Source: Parasulfitobacter algicola (lineage in GTDB: Bacteria > Pseudomonadota > Alphaproteobacteria > Rhodobacterales > Rhodobacteraceae). Taken from it: a stretch of 64,000 bases of DNA. The stretch lies in contig NZ_JABUFE010000005.1 in assembly GCF_013315265.1 (NCBI RefSeq), positions 160,175 through 224,174 on the forward strand. Reading direction: 5' to 3'. Both the position numbers and the translations under genes were made by a program. Under the pieces are notes generated by a model. The model was not told the origin of the DNA, searched no databases, and saw only the letters and a list, made by a program, of their open reading frames with translations. This document shows, one piece after another, positions 37,402 to 46,103 of the stretch. Within the stretch, counting starts at the first letter, position 1; every line of letters starts with the position of its first letter.

Positions 37402-37872
37402 TTACGACGTGAAATCAGACACTTGCGCATTACTTAATTGCTGTAAAATAGCAGGTTTGATTGGGAAAATATGGCGCGGGGTACCTGCGGCGGCATAAAT
37501 CAGATCGAATGTCAGTAATTTGGGATCAAGATACGTCGTAATAGGGGAAAGATGCCCGATTGGGGCAACGCCGCCGATGGCAAAGCCGGTTTGTTTACGG
37601 ATCAGCGCCGCATCGGCTTTGCCAAGGGATTGTCCAGCGACCGCTGATGCCTTTGCATTATCGACCTGATTGCCTCCTGCGGTGATGAACAAAATAGCAT
37701 CCCCTGAAGTTTCGCCGCGAAAGATGATGGATTTAGCGATTTGATCCAATTTACAACCCGCTGCATCAGCCGCTTGTTGGGCTGTGCGTGTTTCTGTGCC
37801 CATTTCCAGTACGTCTGTTTCCACACCAGCCTCTGCCAGTGCGTGTTTTACCCGTTTCAGGCTTTTGCTCAT
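37402..37872 (-). CDS. YbaK/EbsC-type aminoacyl-tRNA deacylase
   Basis: A 156-residue protein of the YbaK/ProX editing superfamily: GCKLDQIAKSIIFRGETSGD, AGGNQVDNAKAS with a Lys, and TGFAIGGVAPIGHLSPITTY. These free-standing domains hydrolyse mis-charged tRNAs such as Cys- or Ala-tRNA(Pro). Which one is edited cannot be told. Divergent from glnE, 53 bases apart. Confidence 0.88.
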   Translation of the reverse strand: MSKSLKRVKHALAEAGVETDVLEMGTETRTAQQAADAAGCKLDQIAKSIIFRGETSGDAILFITAGGNQVDNAKASAVAGQSLGKADAALIRKQTGFAIGGVAPIGHLSPITTYLDPKLLTFDLIYAAAGTPRHIFPIKPAILQQLSNAQVSDFTS

Positions 37873-37925
37873 CCGGTGCCCCTGTTTGATTGACCAGATC
37901 GTTCGTATCTGACCATGTATAGTGC

Positions 37926-40709
37926 ATGAGTTTCATCAAACGTATGACCCGCTGTCCAGACCCTTATAATGCCGTCCACGGACGCGAGGTTTTAGCGTTG
38001 TTTGATCATCTTCCGTCCGAATTATGTGATCTTTTGGCAGGGACTGCAGGGTGCAGCCCGTATCTGAAGCTTCTGATCGAAAAAGAGGCCAAATGGCTAG
38101 CCTCCGCATTCGATACGCCCGAGACAGCAGCACAAACGATTTTTGATGATCTTAAAGACACGCGCCTAACGGACCTTCCAGCGGCGTTACGACAGGCCAA
38201 GCGGCGCATCGCATTATTAACAGCCTTGGCCGATCTAGCAGGGGTCTGGCCCTTAGAGCAGGTGACCGGAACATTAACGCAATTAGCCGATCTAAGCGTC
38301 GATGTCGCGATCAAAGCCTTAGTCGGGGCGGAAATCACACGCGGCAAAGTGCCGGGGCAGGGTGAAGACGCAATTCCGACGGCGGGCGGCATGGTTGCCT
38401 TGGCGATGGGCAAAATGGGCGCGGCCGAGCTGAATTATTCGTCGGATATCGACCTGATTTGTTTGTTTGACGAAACTCGCTTTAACCCCGGTGATGATCA
38501 CGAAGCACGCGCGGCATTCGTTCGTGCCACCCGCAAAATGGCTGCCATGCTAAGCGATATAACGGCCGATGGGTATGTGTTTCGAACAGATTTGCGCCTG
38601 CGCCCCGATGCATCGGTGACGCCTGTGTGTTTGTCGATGGCCGCGGCCGAGCGATACTATGAAAGCGTCGGGCGGACCTGGGAAAGGGCCGCCTATATCA
38701 AGGCGCGGGCCTGCGCGGGCGATATTGCTTCGGGCGACAGGTTTTTGCAGACACTGACGCCTTTCGTCTGGCGGAAACACCTGGATTTTGCAGCGATTCA
38801 GGATGCCCACGATATGCGTCTGAAAATACGATCGCACAAGGGGTTACACGGCCCCATTACGCTGGAAGGTCATAATATGAAACTGGGCCGTGGTGGTATT
38901 CGTGAAATTGAATTTTTCACGCAGACACGCCAATTGATTGCAGGTGGGCGCGATCCAAGTTTACGACTGCGCGGAACAATCGACGGGCTTGACGCGCTCG
39001 TGGACAGAAATTGGGTGCCTGATCATGTGGCAGATGTTCTGAAAACCCATTATCGGACCCATCGCGAGGTTGAACACAGATTGCAGATGATCGGTGACGC
39101 ACAAACACATGACTTGCCGAAAAATGTCGAAGGGTTTGACCGATTGGCGGCTTTCATGGGCACGTCGACTGAAACCCTGCGCCGTGATTTAAATGATAGC
39201 CTGACCCAGGTCCACGAGCTAACAGAAAGCTTTTTCGCGCCATCGGACCGGCCGAACGACGATGATGATACGTTCGGCGATCAGATTACGGCGCGCTGGC
39301 CGAATTATCCTGCGTTGCGATCCACGCGCGCTGTTGAGATTTTTAAACGTCTGCGGCCAGAGCTGTTGCGCAAGCTGAAAAGGGCGGCAAAGCCCGAAGA
39401 AGCTTTGGTTCAGTTCGACGGGTTCCTGGCGGGTCTGCCTGCAGGCGTGCAGCTGTTTTCGTTGTTTCAGGCCAGTCCGCAACTGGTTGATCTTATTGTG
39501 GATATTTGTGCATCGGCCCCGGCATTGGCGCAGTATCTGTCCCGAAATTCTGCTGTTTTGGATGCGGTCATTGGGGGTGATTTCTTTGCACCTTGGCCGG
39601 GGGGGACCGATTTGACACACAACCTTGAAACAACACTGTTGCAACTGCAAGACTATGAGGCACAGCTGGATACGGCGCGGCTGTGGGCGAAGGAATGGCA
39701 TTTTCGTGTGGGCGTACACCACTTGCGTGGCTTGATCAGTGCAGCAGATGCAGGTGCACAGTACGCAGATATTGCACAGGCTGTTGTTGCCGCACTTTGG
39801 CCCTGTGTTGTTGCCCAGTTTGCAACCAAGCACGGTGATCCACCGGGGCGCGGGGCGGCTGTTGTTGCAATGGGGTCCCTTGGGGCAGGGCGACTGCATG
39901 CGGCGTCTGATCTGGATCTGATTGTAATCTATGATGATCAGGGGATTGATGCATCAGACGGTCGTCGCCCGTTGCCTACGCGCAGCTACTTCGCACGGCT
40001 GACGCAAGCTTTGGTCACAGCCCTTAGCGCGCCGATGGCACAGGGTAAACTGTATGAAGTTGACATGCGATTGCGTCCATCTGGTCGGCAGGGGCCAGTT
40101 GCCACCAGTTTGACGTCATTCCAAAAATATCAACTGACCGAGGCTTGGACATGGGAACATCTGGCCCAAACCCGTGCCCGCGTCATCGCAGGTCGTCATG
40201 ATTTAATCGCTGATATCGAAGCATTTCGCGAGGATCTGTTGCAAAATGCGGGCGCGCCACAGAAAACCTGTGATGATGTGATCGATATGCGTCGCAGGTT
40301 GATCGCTGCGAAACCCGCGAAAACCGAATGGGATATCAAACTTGGCCATGGTGGCATGCAGGATATTGAGCTTTTGGCCCAAGCGTCAGCTTTGATAGCC
40401 GGCGAACCTTCGCATGATGTCGTTGCACAGTTGCAGGCGGGCGCACATATTGGTTGGTACAGCGATCAGGATATGCAGAAGTTGACCGAAGGCTATGAAC
40501 AGTTTTGGGCAATTCGCGCAACGGGTCAGTTACTGGGGGACGACAGCTTTGCGCCAGATACACTTGGTCAGGGCGCCTGTGATATTCTGTTGCGCGAAAC
40601 GGGGCAAAACAGTCTGGACGATATTTTGAAAACGCTATCAAGTTTACGCGATAAGGTTGCGGCCATCGCAGACCGGGTGCTTGCCAATCCGCCGCTAGAT
40701 GTTAATTGA
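37926..40709 (+). CDS. glnE: Bifunctional glutamine synthetase adenylyltransferase/deadenylase
   Basis: A 927-residue GlnE. Two nucleotidyltransferase units are visible: GKMGAAELNYSSDIDLICLF (about residue 160, adenylyl-removing half) and GSLGAGRLHAASDLDLIVIY (about 650, adenylylating half), each followed by a helical GlnD-UR-type domain. It switches glutamine synthetase by AMP on a Tyr under PII control. PII and glnA are not in the window. The small gene at 40729 follows in the same direction. Confidence 0.96.
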   Translation: MSFIKRMTRCPDPYNAVHGREVLALFDHLPSELCDLLAGTAGCSPYLKLLIEKEAKWLASAFDTPETAAQTIFDDLKDTRLTDLPAALRQAKRRIALLTALADLAGVWPLEQVTGTLTQLADLSVDVAIKALVGAEITRGKVPGQGEDAIPTAGGMVALAMGKMGAAELNYSSDIDLICLFDETRFNPGDDHEARAAFVRATRKMAAMLSDITADGYVFRTDLRLRPDASVTPVCLSMAAAERYYESVGRTWERAAYIKARACAGDIASGDRFLQTLTPFVWRKHLDFAAIQDAHDMRLKIRSHKGLHGPITLEGHNMKLGRGGIREIEFFTQTRQLIAGGRDPSLRLRGTIDGLDALVDRNWVPDHVADVLKTHYRTHREVEHRLQMIGDAQTHDLPKNVEGFDRLAAFMGTSTETLRRDLNDSLTQVHELTESFFAPSDRPNDDDDTFGDQITARWPNYPALRSTRAVEIFKRLRPELLRKLKRAAKPEEALVQFDGFLAGLPAGVQLFSLFQASPQLVDLIVDICASAPALAQYLSRNSAVLDAVIGGDFFAPWPGGTDLTHNLETTLLQLQDYEAQLDTARLWAKEWHFRVGVHHLRGLISAADAGAQYADIAQAVVAALWPCVVAQFATKHGDPPGRGAAVVAMGSLGAGRLHAASDLDLIVIYDDQGIDASDGRRPLPTRSYFARLTQALVTALSAPMAQGKLYEVDMRLRPSGRQGPVATSLTSFQKYQLTEAWTWEHLAQTRARVIAGRHDLIADIEAFREDLLQNAGAPQKTCDDVIDMRRRLIAAKPAKTEWDIKLGHGGMQDIELLAQASALIAGEPSHDVVAQLQAGAHIGWYSDQDMQKLTEGYEQFWAIRATGQLLGDDSFAPDTLGQGACDILLRETGQNSLDDILKTLSSLRDKVAAIADRVLANPPLDVN

Positions 40710-40728
40710 ATGCATCAAGGAGAGCGTG

Positions 40729-40998
40729 ATGAGCGACAAAAATATAGATCCCAAAGGACTAATTCGCGAGGCTTACAATATTGAAAACATTGCCTTGCCC
40801 GAATGTCGTTCAATTTTTCTGGATTGGGCCATTGGTGTACCACAAGGGCGATCTGCACAGCGATCTATCAAAGCTTTGCTTAAGCTTTACCAGTCGGATC
40901 ACCCAGATCACCCGATGACGCAGGTTTTGACCGAAGGTTTGGCCCCTGCACCCGTGGCAAAGCGCCGTGGCGGACGTGCGGCGCGTATTAAGAATTAG
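40729..40998 (+). CDS. Small conserved hypothetical protein downstream of glnE
   Basis: An 89-residue protein starting MSDKNIDPKGLIREAYNIEN with AAGGAG upstream, which decides against the frame from 40699. ALPECRSIFLDWAIGVPQGR and the basic tail AKRRGGRAARIKN are the notable parts. The first 70 residues are helical. I do not recognise a named family, though I believe similar genes follow glnE in other Rhodobacterales. It overlaps the convergent protease gene by 4 bases. Confidence 0.6.
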   Translation: MSDKNIDPKGLIREAYNIENIALPECRSIFLDWAIGVPQGRSAQRSIKALLKLYQSDHPDHPMTQVLTEGLAPAPVAKRRGGRAARIKN

Positions 40999-41573
40999 CG
41001 CGACAGGGTCAGTTGGCCGTTCGAAAAGGAAAGCGTGTTGAAACGGTTCAGATAGGTCATGCCAAGCAAGCTCATGTCCATATCACCCCGATTGACAGAT
41101 GTGGAAACGCTTTGGTCACTGATATTTTCCAACTGGACTTGATCCACCCGGATTTGTGCTGTTTCAACCAAACCGTTCGCAGTACGCGCGCGCCCAAAAT
41201 AGGACAGATTTTCGGTGTCAATTCCGATACGCTCTGCATCGGCTTGGGTCAAAACCATATCTGTGGCACCTGTATCAACAACAAAATCGACAGGGACATC
41301 GTTCAGACGAAGGGTCAGATAGTAGTGGCCGTCACTGGACTGCGGAACCAGAATTGTACCGTCCTGTGTAAGTGATTGGCGCGGCGAGACATCATTGCTG
41401 ATATCATCCCATAGCCCGACTGCTGCAATGACGCCGATAAAGATAAGACCCCATATCGCGGCCTGTTGTGCGGTCTTACTCATCTGTCCGCGGCTTTGCA
41501 TCAGGAATGAACCCCCAATAACTGCGCCAAGCAAAACAAGATAAATCAGTCTTGCGGTATCGTCACCTGTCAT
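40995..41573 (-). CDS. TIGR02281-type clan AA aspartic protease
   Basis: A 192-residue retropepsin-like protein. Two membrane segments at the N-terminus (LIYLVLLGAVIGGSFLM; AAIWGLIFIGVIAAVGLW) precede the protease domain with VDFVVDTGATDMVLTQADAE, whose Asp-Thr-Gly is the catalytic motif, and the late LLGMTYLNRF. It would work as a membrane-anchored dimer facing the periplasm. Substrate unknown. Confidence 0.88.
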   Translation of the reverse strand: MTGDDTARLIYLVLLGAVIGGSFLMQSRGQMSKTAQQAAIWGLIFIGVIAAVGLWDDISNDVSPRQSLTQDGTILVPQSSDGHYYLTLRLNDVPVDFVVDTGATDMVLTQADAERIGIDTENLSYFGRARTANGLVETAQIRVDQVQLENISDQSVSTSVNRGDMDMSLLGMTYLNRFNTLSFSNGQLTLSR

Positions 41574-41603
41574 AATCTCAACCCTCCTGCAGTTCTATAT
41601 GGG

Positions 41604-42215
41604 TCACAGGATGCCAAATCCAAAGTCGCGCATTCCGTCAAGAACGAACTGAACCGCAAGGGCTGCCAAAAGCATACCCAAAAGACGGGTGACCACATTG
41701 ATGCCTGTCTTACCCAGTGCGCGTTCAACCAAGTTTGAGGCCATGAACATGATAAAGACAATGGCCATGACTGCGACCATGACCCCTGTGATCGCAGCAA
41801 ACCCGGTCCAGTCTTCGTCGCCCGTCAAAAGGATAATCGTGGTGATCGCACCTGGACCGGCAAGCAGGGGAATGGCGATGGGAAATACCGATGGGTCGGG
41901 GCGTTCTTCAGCCTGATCTTCGCGCCGACTTTGACGGCGTTCGAACAGCATATCAAGGGCGGTTAAGAACAACAGAATACCGCCTGCGATACGAAATGCG
42001 GGCATGGAAATGCCGATAAACCCAAGAACGGCTTCGCCGAAAAAAGCAAATAACAGCAGAATTCCAATAGAGATGACGCAAGCGCGTGCGGCAATGGCAC
42101 GACGTTCTGTGGGTGTCATCCCTTGGGTCAGGGCAACAAATAGTGGTGCCAAACCGATGGGGTCGATAATCACGAAAAGCGTGACAAATGCGGTGATCAG
42201 AGCATCAAACGGCAT
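41604..42215 (-). CDS. MarC family membrane protein
   Basis: A 203-residue six-helix protein. FVIIDPIGLAPLFVALTQG, FGEAVLGFIGISMPAFRIAG and PSVFPIAIPLLAGPGAITTI are the MarC/UPF0056 pattern. Despite the name, no clear role in drug resistance is known. The middle loop (FERRQSRREDQAEERPD) is strongly charged. It lies 30 bases upstream of the protease gene on the same strand. Confidence 0.88.
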   Translation of the reverse strand: MPFDALITAFVTLFVIIDPIGLAPLFVALTQGMTPTERRAIAARACVISIGILLLFAFFGEAVLGFIGISMPAFRIAGGILLFLTALDMLFERRQSRREDQAEERPDPSVFPIAIPLLAGPGAITTIILLTGDEDWTGFAAITGVMVAVMAIVFIMFMASNLVERALGKTGINVVTRLLGMLLAALAVQFVLDGMRDFGFGIL

Positions 42216-42374
42216 AGCTTAGCGAGGGACTATCGAAAGGGGCGCTTGCGCGCATTCTTTCTGGCACTTCGTGCAGTTTTGCACCTCGCACAATGAGTAT
42301 TTATACAACAATGAAAGGCCTTTGCTTTGCGATTGCCGCTTTGTTTGGCCCGTTCATTGATTAATCGCAAGTGT

Positions 42375-42767
42375 TTATTCTTCGGGTTCAAATTTCAACG
42401 CGACACCGTTGATGCAATACCGCAGGCCTGTGGGTTGGGGGCCATCGGGAAAGACATGGCCCAAGTGGCCATCACACCGATTACAGTGAACTTCTGTCCG
42501 GCGCATGAACCAACTGTTATCTTCGCTTTCGCCAACCATGTCGCCCTCAAGCGGGGCATAGAAAGAAGGCCAGCCGGTGCCGGATTCGAATTTTGTGGCT
42601 TGATCAAATAAGGGGGCGCCACATCCTTTGCACAGGAATGTGCCTGGATCTTTTGGAAAATTGTCATGTGTATGGGCGCGTTCTGTGCCGTGTTTGCGCA
42701 ACACTTTATATTCCATATCATCCAGCTTTGCGCGCCATTCGTCTTCGGATTTGATCACTTTGTCCAT
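42375..42767 (-). CDS. msrB: Peptide-methionine (R)-S-oxide reductase
   Basis: A 130-residue MsrB starting MDKVIKSEDEWRAKLD. Zinc-binding pairs CKGCGAPLF and CNRCDGHLGHVFPDG and the catalytic Cys in LRYCINGVALKFEPEE are all present, so it repairs methionine-R-sulfoxide. The frame to 42800 is rejected because family members start at this Met. An inverted repeat lies just upstream, between it and the divergent acyltransferase gene. Confidence 0.95.
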   Translation of the reverse strand: MDKVIKSEDEWRAKLDDMEYKVLRKHGTERAHTHDNFPKDPGTFLCKGCGAPLFDQATKFESGTGWPSFYAPLEGDMVGESEDNSWFMRRTEVHCNRCDGHLGHVFPDGPQPTGLRYCINGVALKFEPEE

Positions 42768-42792
42768 ATATTCTGTCCTGTCGTCAAAACTT

Positions 42793-42811
42793 TGACACAT
42801 CTGGTGTGTCA
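42793..42811. promoter_or_regulatory. Perfect palindrome between msrB and acyltransferase gene
   Basis: TGACACA (42793-42799), spacer TCTGG, TGTGTCA (42805-42811): perfect 7-bp arms in the 99-base divergent spacer. This is a typical size for a dimeric repressor or activator site and could control one or both genes. The regulator is unknown. Confidence 0.5.
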
Positions 42812-42866
42812 GATCATTTTATAGATAGATAGGTCTGAATTTGCAGCGCGCCAGAAAGGATCGGCG

Positions 42867-43604
42867 ATGTTGGTCTTTAAAAAAGGCAATTATAATGCGC
42901 GATTGGCGGACGGGCAAAGTGATGTTCTGCGCGCGCAACAGCTTCGATACAAGGCGTTTCGGGATTATGACAGCGTTGGTGTTGATCAGGATAGTTTTGA
43001 TGAAAAATGTGATCATGTTCTGGTCGAAGACATAAAAACTAACGCGCTTGTCTGCTGTTTTCGTTTATTACCTTTGAACGGTGGCCAGCACATCGGCGAA
43101 AGCTATTCGGCACAATATTACGAGTTATCAGCCTTGCAGGATTTTAAGGGTCCGATGGTTGAAATGGGACGATTTTGTATTGATCCGGATTGTTATGATG
43201 CAAATATCCTGCGTGTGGCCTGGGCTGCGATGACCAAATATGTCGATAATGCAGGGGTCGAGCTGTTGTTTGGGTGTTCGTCGTTTCAGGGCATTGATGC
43301 GGCAGATTATCATGACGCATTTGCGATATTACGGGATCGCCATCTGGCACCAAAACGCTGGTTGCCCAAGGTTAAAGCCCCCAGTGTGTTTCGCTTTACC
43401 AATCTGTTGCGGGGCAAGCCAGATCGCAAGCAGGCGATGCTGCGGATGCCGCCATTGTTAAAGACGTATCTGGTGATGGGGGGCTGGGTTAGCGATCATG
43501 CGGTTGTGGACCGTGATCTGAACACGCTGCATGTTTTCACTGGACTTGAGATCAAGGCGATCCCGCCAGCACGCGCGCGGCTTTTACGTGCCGTTGCAGG
43601 GTGA
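42867..43604 (+). CDS. Second OlsB-like N-acyltransferase, possible glutamine-lipid enzyme GlsB
   Basis: A 245-residue GNAT-fold acyltransferase of the OlsB family: RAQQLRYKAFRDYDSVGVDQ, CDHVLVED, VCCFRLLPL and GPMVEMGRFCIDPDCYDANI match the OlsB layout, as does LLFGCSSFQGID. It is clearly diverged from the olsB at 23815 and has no olsA partner. Rhodobacteraceae are known to use a second OlsB homologue, GlsB, for glutamine lipids with OlsA as the O-acyltransferase; assigning this gene to that role is inference. Confidence 0.75.
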   Translation: MLVFKKGNYNARLADGQSDVLRAQQLRYKAFRDYDSVGVDQDSFDEKCDHVLVEDIKTNALVCCFRLLPLNGGQHIGESYSAQYYELSALQDFKGPMVEMGRFCIDPDCYDANILRVAWAAMTKYVDNAGVELLFGCSSFQGIDAADYHDAFAILRDRHLAPKRWLPKVKAPSVFRFTNLLRGKPDRKQAMLRMPPLLKTYLVMGGWVSDHAVVDRDLNTLHVFTGLEIKAIPPARARLLRAVAG

Positions 43605-43640
43605 CTTGACGCGCCCCGCCACCGTGTCTAGCTGGGGCCC

Positions 43641-45446
43641 ATGGCACGTGTCCCTTTATTACAGCTTTCCGATATCTCGCTGACATTTGGCGGTGATCCT
43701 GTATTTTCCGATCTGTCGCTGGTGGTGCAACCCGGTGATCGTGTGGCGTTGGTTGGGCGCAACGGATCGGGCAAATCGACCCTGATGAAGGTGATGGCAG
43801 CGCTGGTCGAAGCGGATCACGGCACACGTGTTATTCCGCCGGGGGTCGCTGTCGGATATATGGAACAAGACCCTGACATGGCGGGGTTTGCGACTTTGGG
43901 TGACTACGCCGCAAGTGGTTTGGATCCGGCAGACGCATACCGTGCCGATATGTATGCAGAAGGTCTGAAGTTTAAACCTGAAACACCTATTGATACAGCA
44001 TCGGGCGGGGAACGCAGGCGGGCAGCATTGGCTAAGCTAATGGCCGAAGCGCCAGAGTTGATGTTGTTGGATGAACCGACCAACCATCTGGATATCGAAG
44101 CGATTGCATGGCTTGAACGGGAATTGAAAGAAACCCGTAGTGCCTATGTTCTGATAAGCCATGACCGTGCGTTTTTGAATGAACTAACCCGCGCAACCCT
44201 TTGGATTGACAGGGGAATGGTGCGGCGACAGGAAAAAGGGTTCAGCACCTTTGAGGCCTGGCGCGACAAGACGTGGGAAGAGGAAGACGATGCACGTCAC
44301 AAGTTGGATCGTAAAATCAAATCCGAAGCGCGGTGGGCCGTTGAAGGCATCAGCGCGCGCCGTAAACGCAATCAGGGCCGTGTGCGGGCATTACAGGAAT
44401 TGCGGGCCGAAAGATCAAGCATGATTCGTCGTCAGGGGGCTGCGGATATGGCGCTGGAGTCGGGATCAAAGTCCGGAAAAAAAGTGATCGAAGCCAAAGG
44501 CATATCCAAAGAGTTTGAAGGCAAGGTGATCGTCAGCGACTTTTCGATCCGAGTGCAGCGTGGTGACCGTGTGGCCTTTGTCGGACCAAACGGGGTGGGT
44601 AAGACAACGTTGCTGAAAATGCTGACCGGCGAGGTCGCGCCAGATGACGGCAGCGTCACGTTGGGTACGAATTTGCAATTGGCTGTTTTTGATCAGGCGC
44701 GCGCGCAATTGGATCCGAAAATGTCGCTTTGGGACAGTATGACCGGTGATCCGGATATGCGTGTGTCTGGCAAGGCCGATCAGGTCATGGTGCGGGGCAC
44801 ACCACGGCATGTTGTGGGCTATCTGAAAGATTTTCTGTTTGATGACAGACAGATGCGTGCGCCTGTCAAAAGTCTTTCGGGCGGCGAAAAGGCACGCTTG
44901 TTATTGGCCAAGATCATGGCACGGGAAAGCAATCTGCTGATATTGGACGAACCGACGAATGATTTGGATATAGAAACGCTTGATCTGCTGCAGGACATCT
45001 TGGGGGAATACGATGGCACAGTCCTTTTGGTTAGCCACGACCGCGACTTTCTGGACCGTGTCGCGACCACGACAATCGCGATGGAGGGGCAGGGCACGGC
45101 CGTAACCTATGCCGGCGGATGGAGCGATTATCAAACGCAAAGATCTGTGGCCAAAACACCGGATGTCGCATTAAAATCGTCTGCAAAAAACGGTAAGCCG
45201 ACGGTTCAAAAAGAAACTAAACCAGGGCTTAGTTTTACCGAAAAACATCGTCTGGAAGAACTGCCTTCGGTGATTGAACGACTTGAGGCAGAAATTGCCA
45301 AGCTGGAAGAATTTCTGGCTGCACCTGATTTGTTCAGCAAAGAACCGGTGAAATTTCAAAAGGGAACAGAGGCGTTGGTTGAACGCCAGGCTGCGCTTCA
45401 GGCTGCAGAAGAAGAATGGCTGCTGTTGGAAGAACGTGCGACTTAA
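43641..45446 (+). CDS. ABC-F family ATPase (Uup-like)
   Basis: A 601-residue soluble protein with two ABC domains: GRNGSGKST with SGGERRRAALAK, and GPNGVGKTT with SLSGGEKARLLLAK; both Walker B motifs (LLDEPTNHLD; ILDEPTNDLD) and VLLVSHDRDFLDRVATTT are intact. The C-terminal 80 residues form a coiled coil (EELPSVIERLEAEIAKLEEF) as in Uup. ABC-F proteins act on ribosomes or on branched DNA; no membrane domain is present. Start at 43641 lacks a strong ribosome site. Confidence 0.92.
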   Translation: MARVPLLQLSDISLTFGGDPVFSDLSLVVQPGDRVALVGRNGSGKSTLMKVMAALVEADHGTRVIPPGVAVGYMEQDPDMAGFATLGDYAASGLDPADAYRADMYAEGLKFKPETPIDTASGGERRRAALAKLMAEAPELMLLDEPTNHLDIEAIAWLERELKETRSAYVLISHDRAFLNELTRATLWIDRGMVRRQEKGFSTFEAWRDKTWEEEDDARHKLDRKIKSEARWAVEGISARRKRNQGRVRALQELRAERSSMIRRQGAADMALESGSKSGKKVIEAKGISKEFEGKVIVSDFSIRVQRGDRVAFVGPNGVGKTTLLKMLTGEVAPDDGSVTLGTNLQLAVFDQARAQLDPKMSLWDSMTGDPDMRVSGKADQVMVRGTPRHVVGYLKDFLFDDRQMRAPVKSLSGGEKARLLLAKIMARESNLLILDEPTNDLDIETLDLLQDILGEYDGTVLLVSHDRDFLDRVATTTIAMEGQGTAVTYAGGWSDYQTQRSVAKTPDVALKSSAKNGKPTVQKETKPGLSFTEKHRLEELPSVIERLEAEIAKLEEFLAAPDLFSKEPVKFQKGTEALVERQAALQAAEEEWLLLEERAT

Positions 45447-45447
45447 A

Positions 45448-45475
45448 ATGACTATCAGCGCTAACCGATAGTCAT
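45448..45475 (-). terminator. Terminator-like hairpin between convergent genes
   Basis: Perfect 9-bp stem ATGACTATC (45448-45456) and GATAGTCAT (45467-45475), 10-base loop. On the minus strand the stem runs into TTTTAAG, so it probably ends the small acidic-protein gene at 45538; it is also placed right after the ABC-F stop and may serve both. Confidence 0.6.
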
Positions 45476-45537
45476 CTGTATTCCACATAAGCACAGTCAA
45501 TAGACGTGCTTCTGCAATATCCGTTGGCTGAACAAAC

Positions 45538-45924
45538 TTAAAGAAAGCCCATTTCTTCGAATGTACCAATGTCCGTGAAGAAGGGACCACCACAATCATC
45601 TGGCTCTTCTGGATTGCGCCAATCATCAGGGGTGAACGGCACAGGTAGACCATCATTCCCGCACCAGCCAAGAAGTTCAAAAGTTTCGGCCCAAACGTCA
45701 ACATTGGCAACCAGAACAGGCATATCTCTCACCGGGACTGGTGTTGGCTTTGCCTCAGCCTCTTCAGGGTTGATCAGGAAATCCTGAAACCATGCTGCGA
45801 GCATTTCGTCAGCCATGAGATAGTTAGCAATAAGCTCTGGGGACTCTACCCACTCATACTCTACAACAACACCATTCTCTGTCAGGATTTCGCCATTTGG
45901 TACAAAAATGAATTCATCAGACAT
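45538..45924 (-). CDS. Highly acidic small protein of unknown function
   Basis: A 128-residue protein starting MSDEFIFVPNGEILTENGVV, with GAGGAG upstream; this beats the frame to 45939. By my count it has 28 Asp/Glu and only 3 Lys/Arg, a very acidic protein with no signal peptide. The end is Pro/Asp-rich (DWRNPEEPDDCGGPFF). No family recognised. The flanking spacers are AT-rich compared with neighbours, which may mean recent gain. A DNA-mimic role is only a thought. Confidence 0.55.
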   Translation of the reverse strand: MSDEFIFVPNGEILTENGVVVEYEWVESPELIANYLMADEMLAAWFQDFLINPEEAEAKPTPVPVRDMPVLVANVDVWAETFELLGWCGNDGLPVPFTPDDWRNPEEPDDCGGPFFTDIGTFEEMGFL

Positions 45925-46103
45925 AATATAACTCCTCAAAAAAAATTATTTAAAATGCTAAAATAAGCAAATTCGACATATCATAATACTATACTGTCAC
46001 AAAGTGCATTCTTAACATTCTTGAAGGTTGTTTGATTGAACGCTTTTGGACAATGCTGATGCCGCAATATTTTATGAGTGATGAGAAGCAACTTGCTGAA
46101 GCT

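Noticed and set aside
39219..39899. 226-residue minus-strand ORF
   Set aside because: Antisense to glnE; Cys/Arg/Gln-rich shadow typical of codon bias on the other strand.
45940..46103. Possible transposase fragment between the acidic protein and purB
   Set aside because: Both strands were read and no transposase-like residues or terminal repeats were found; it is only AT-rich spacer.
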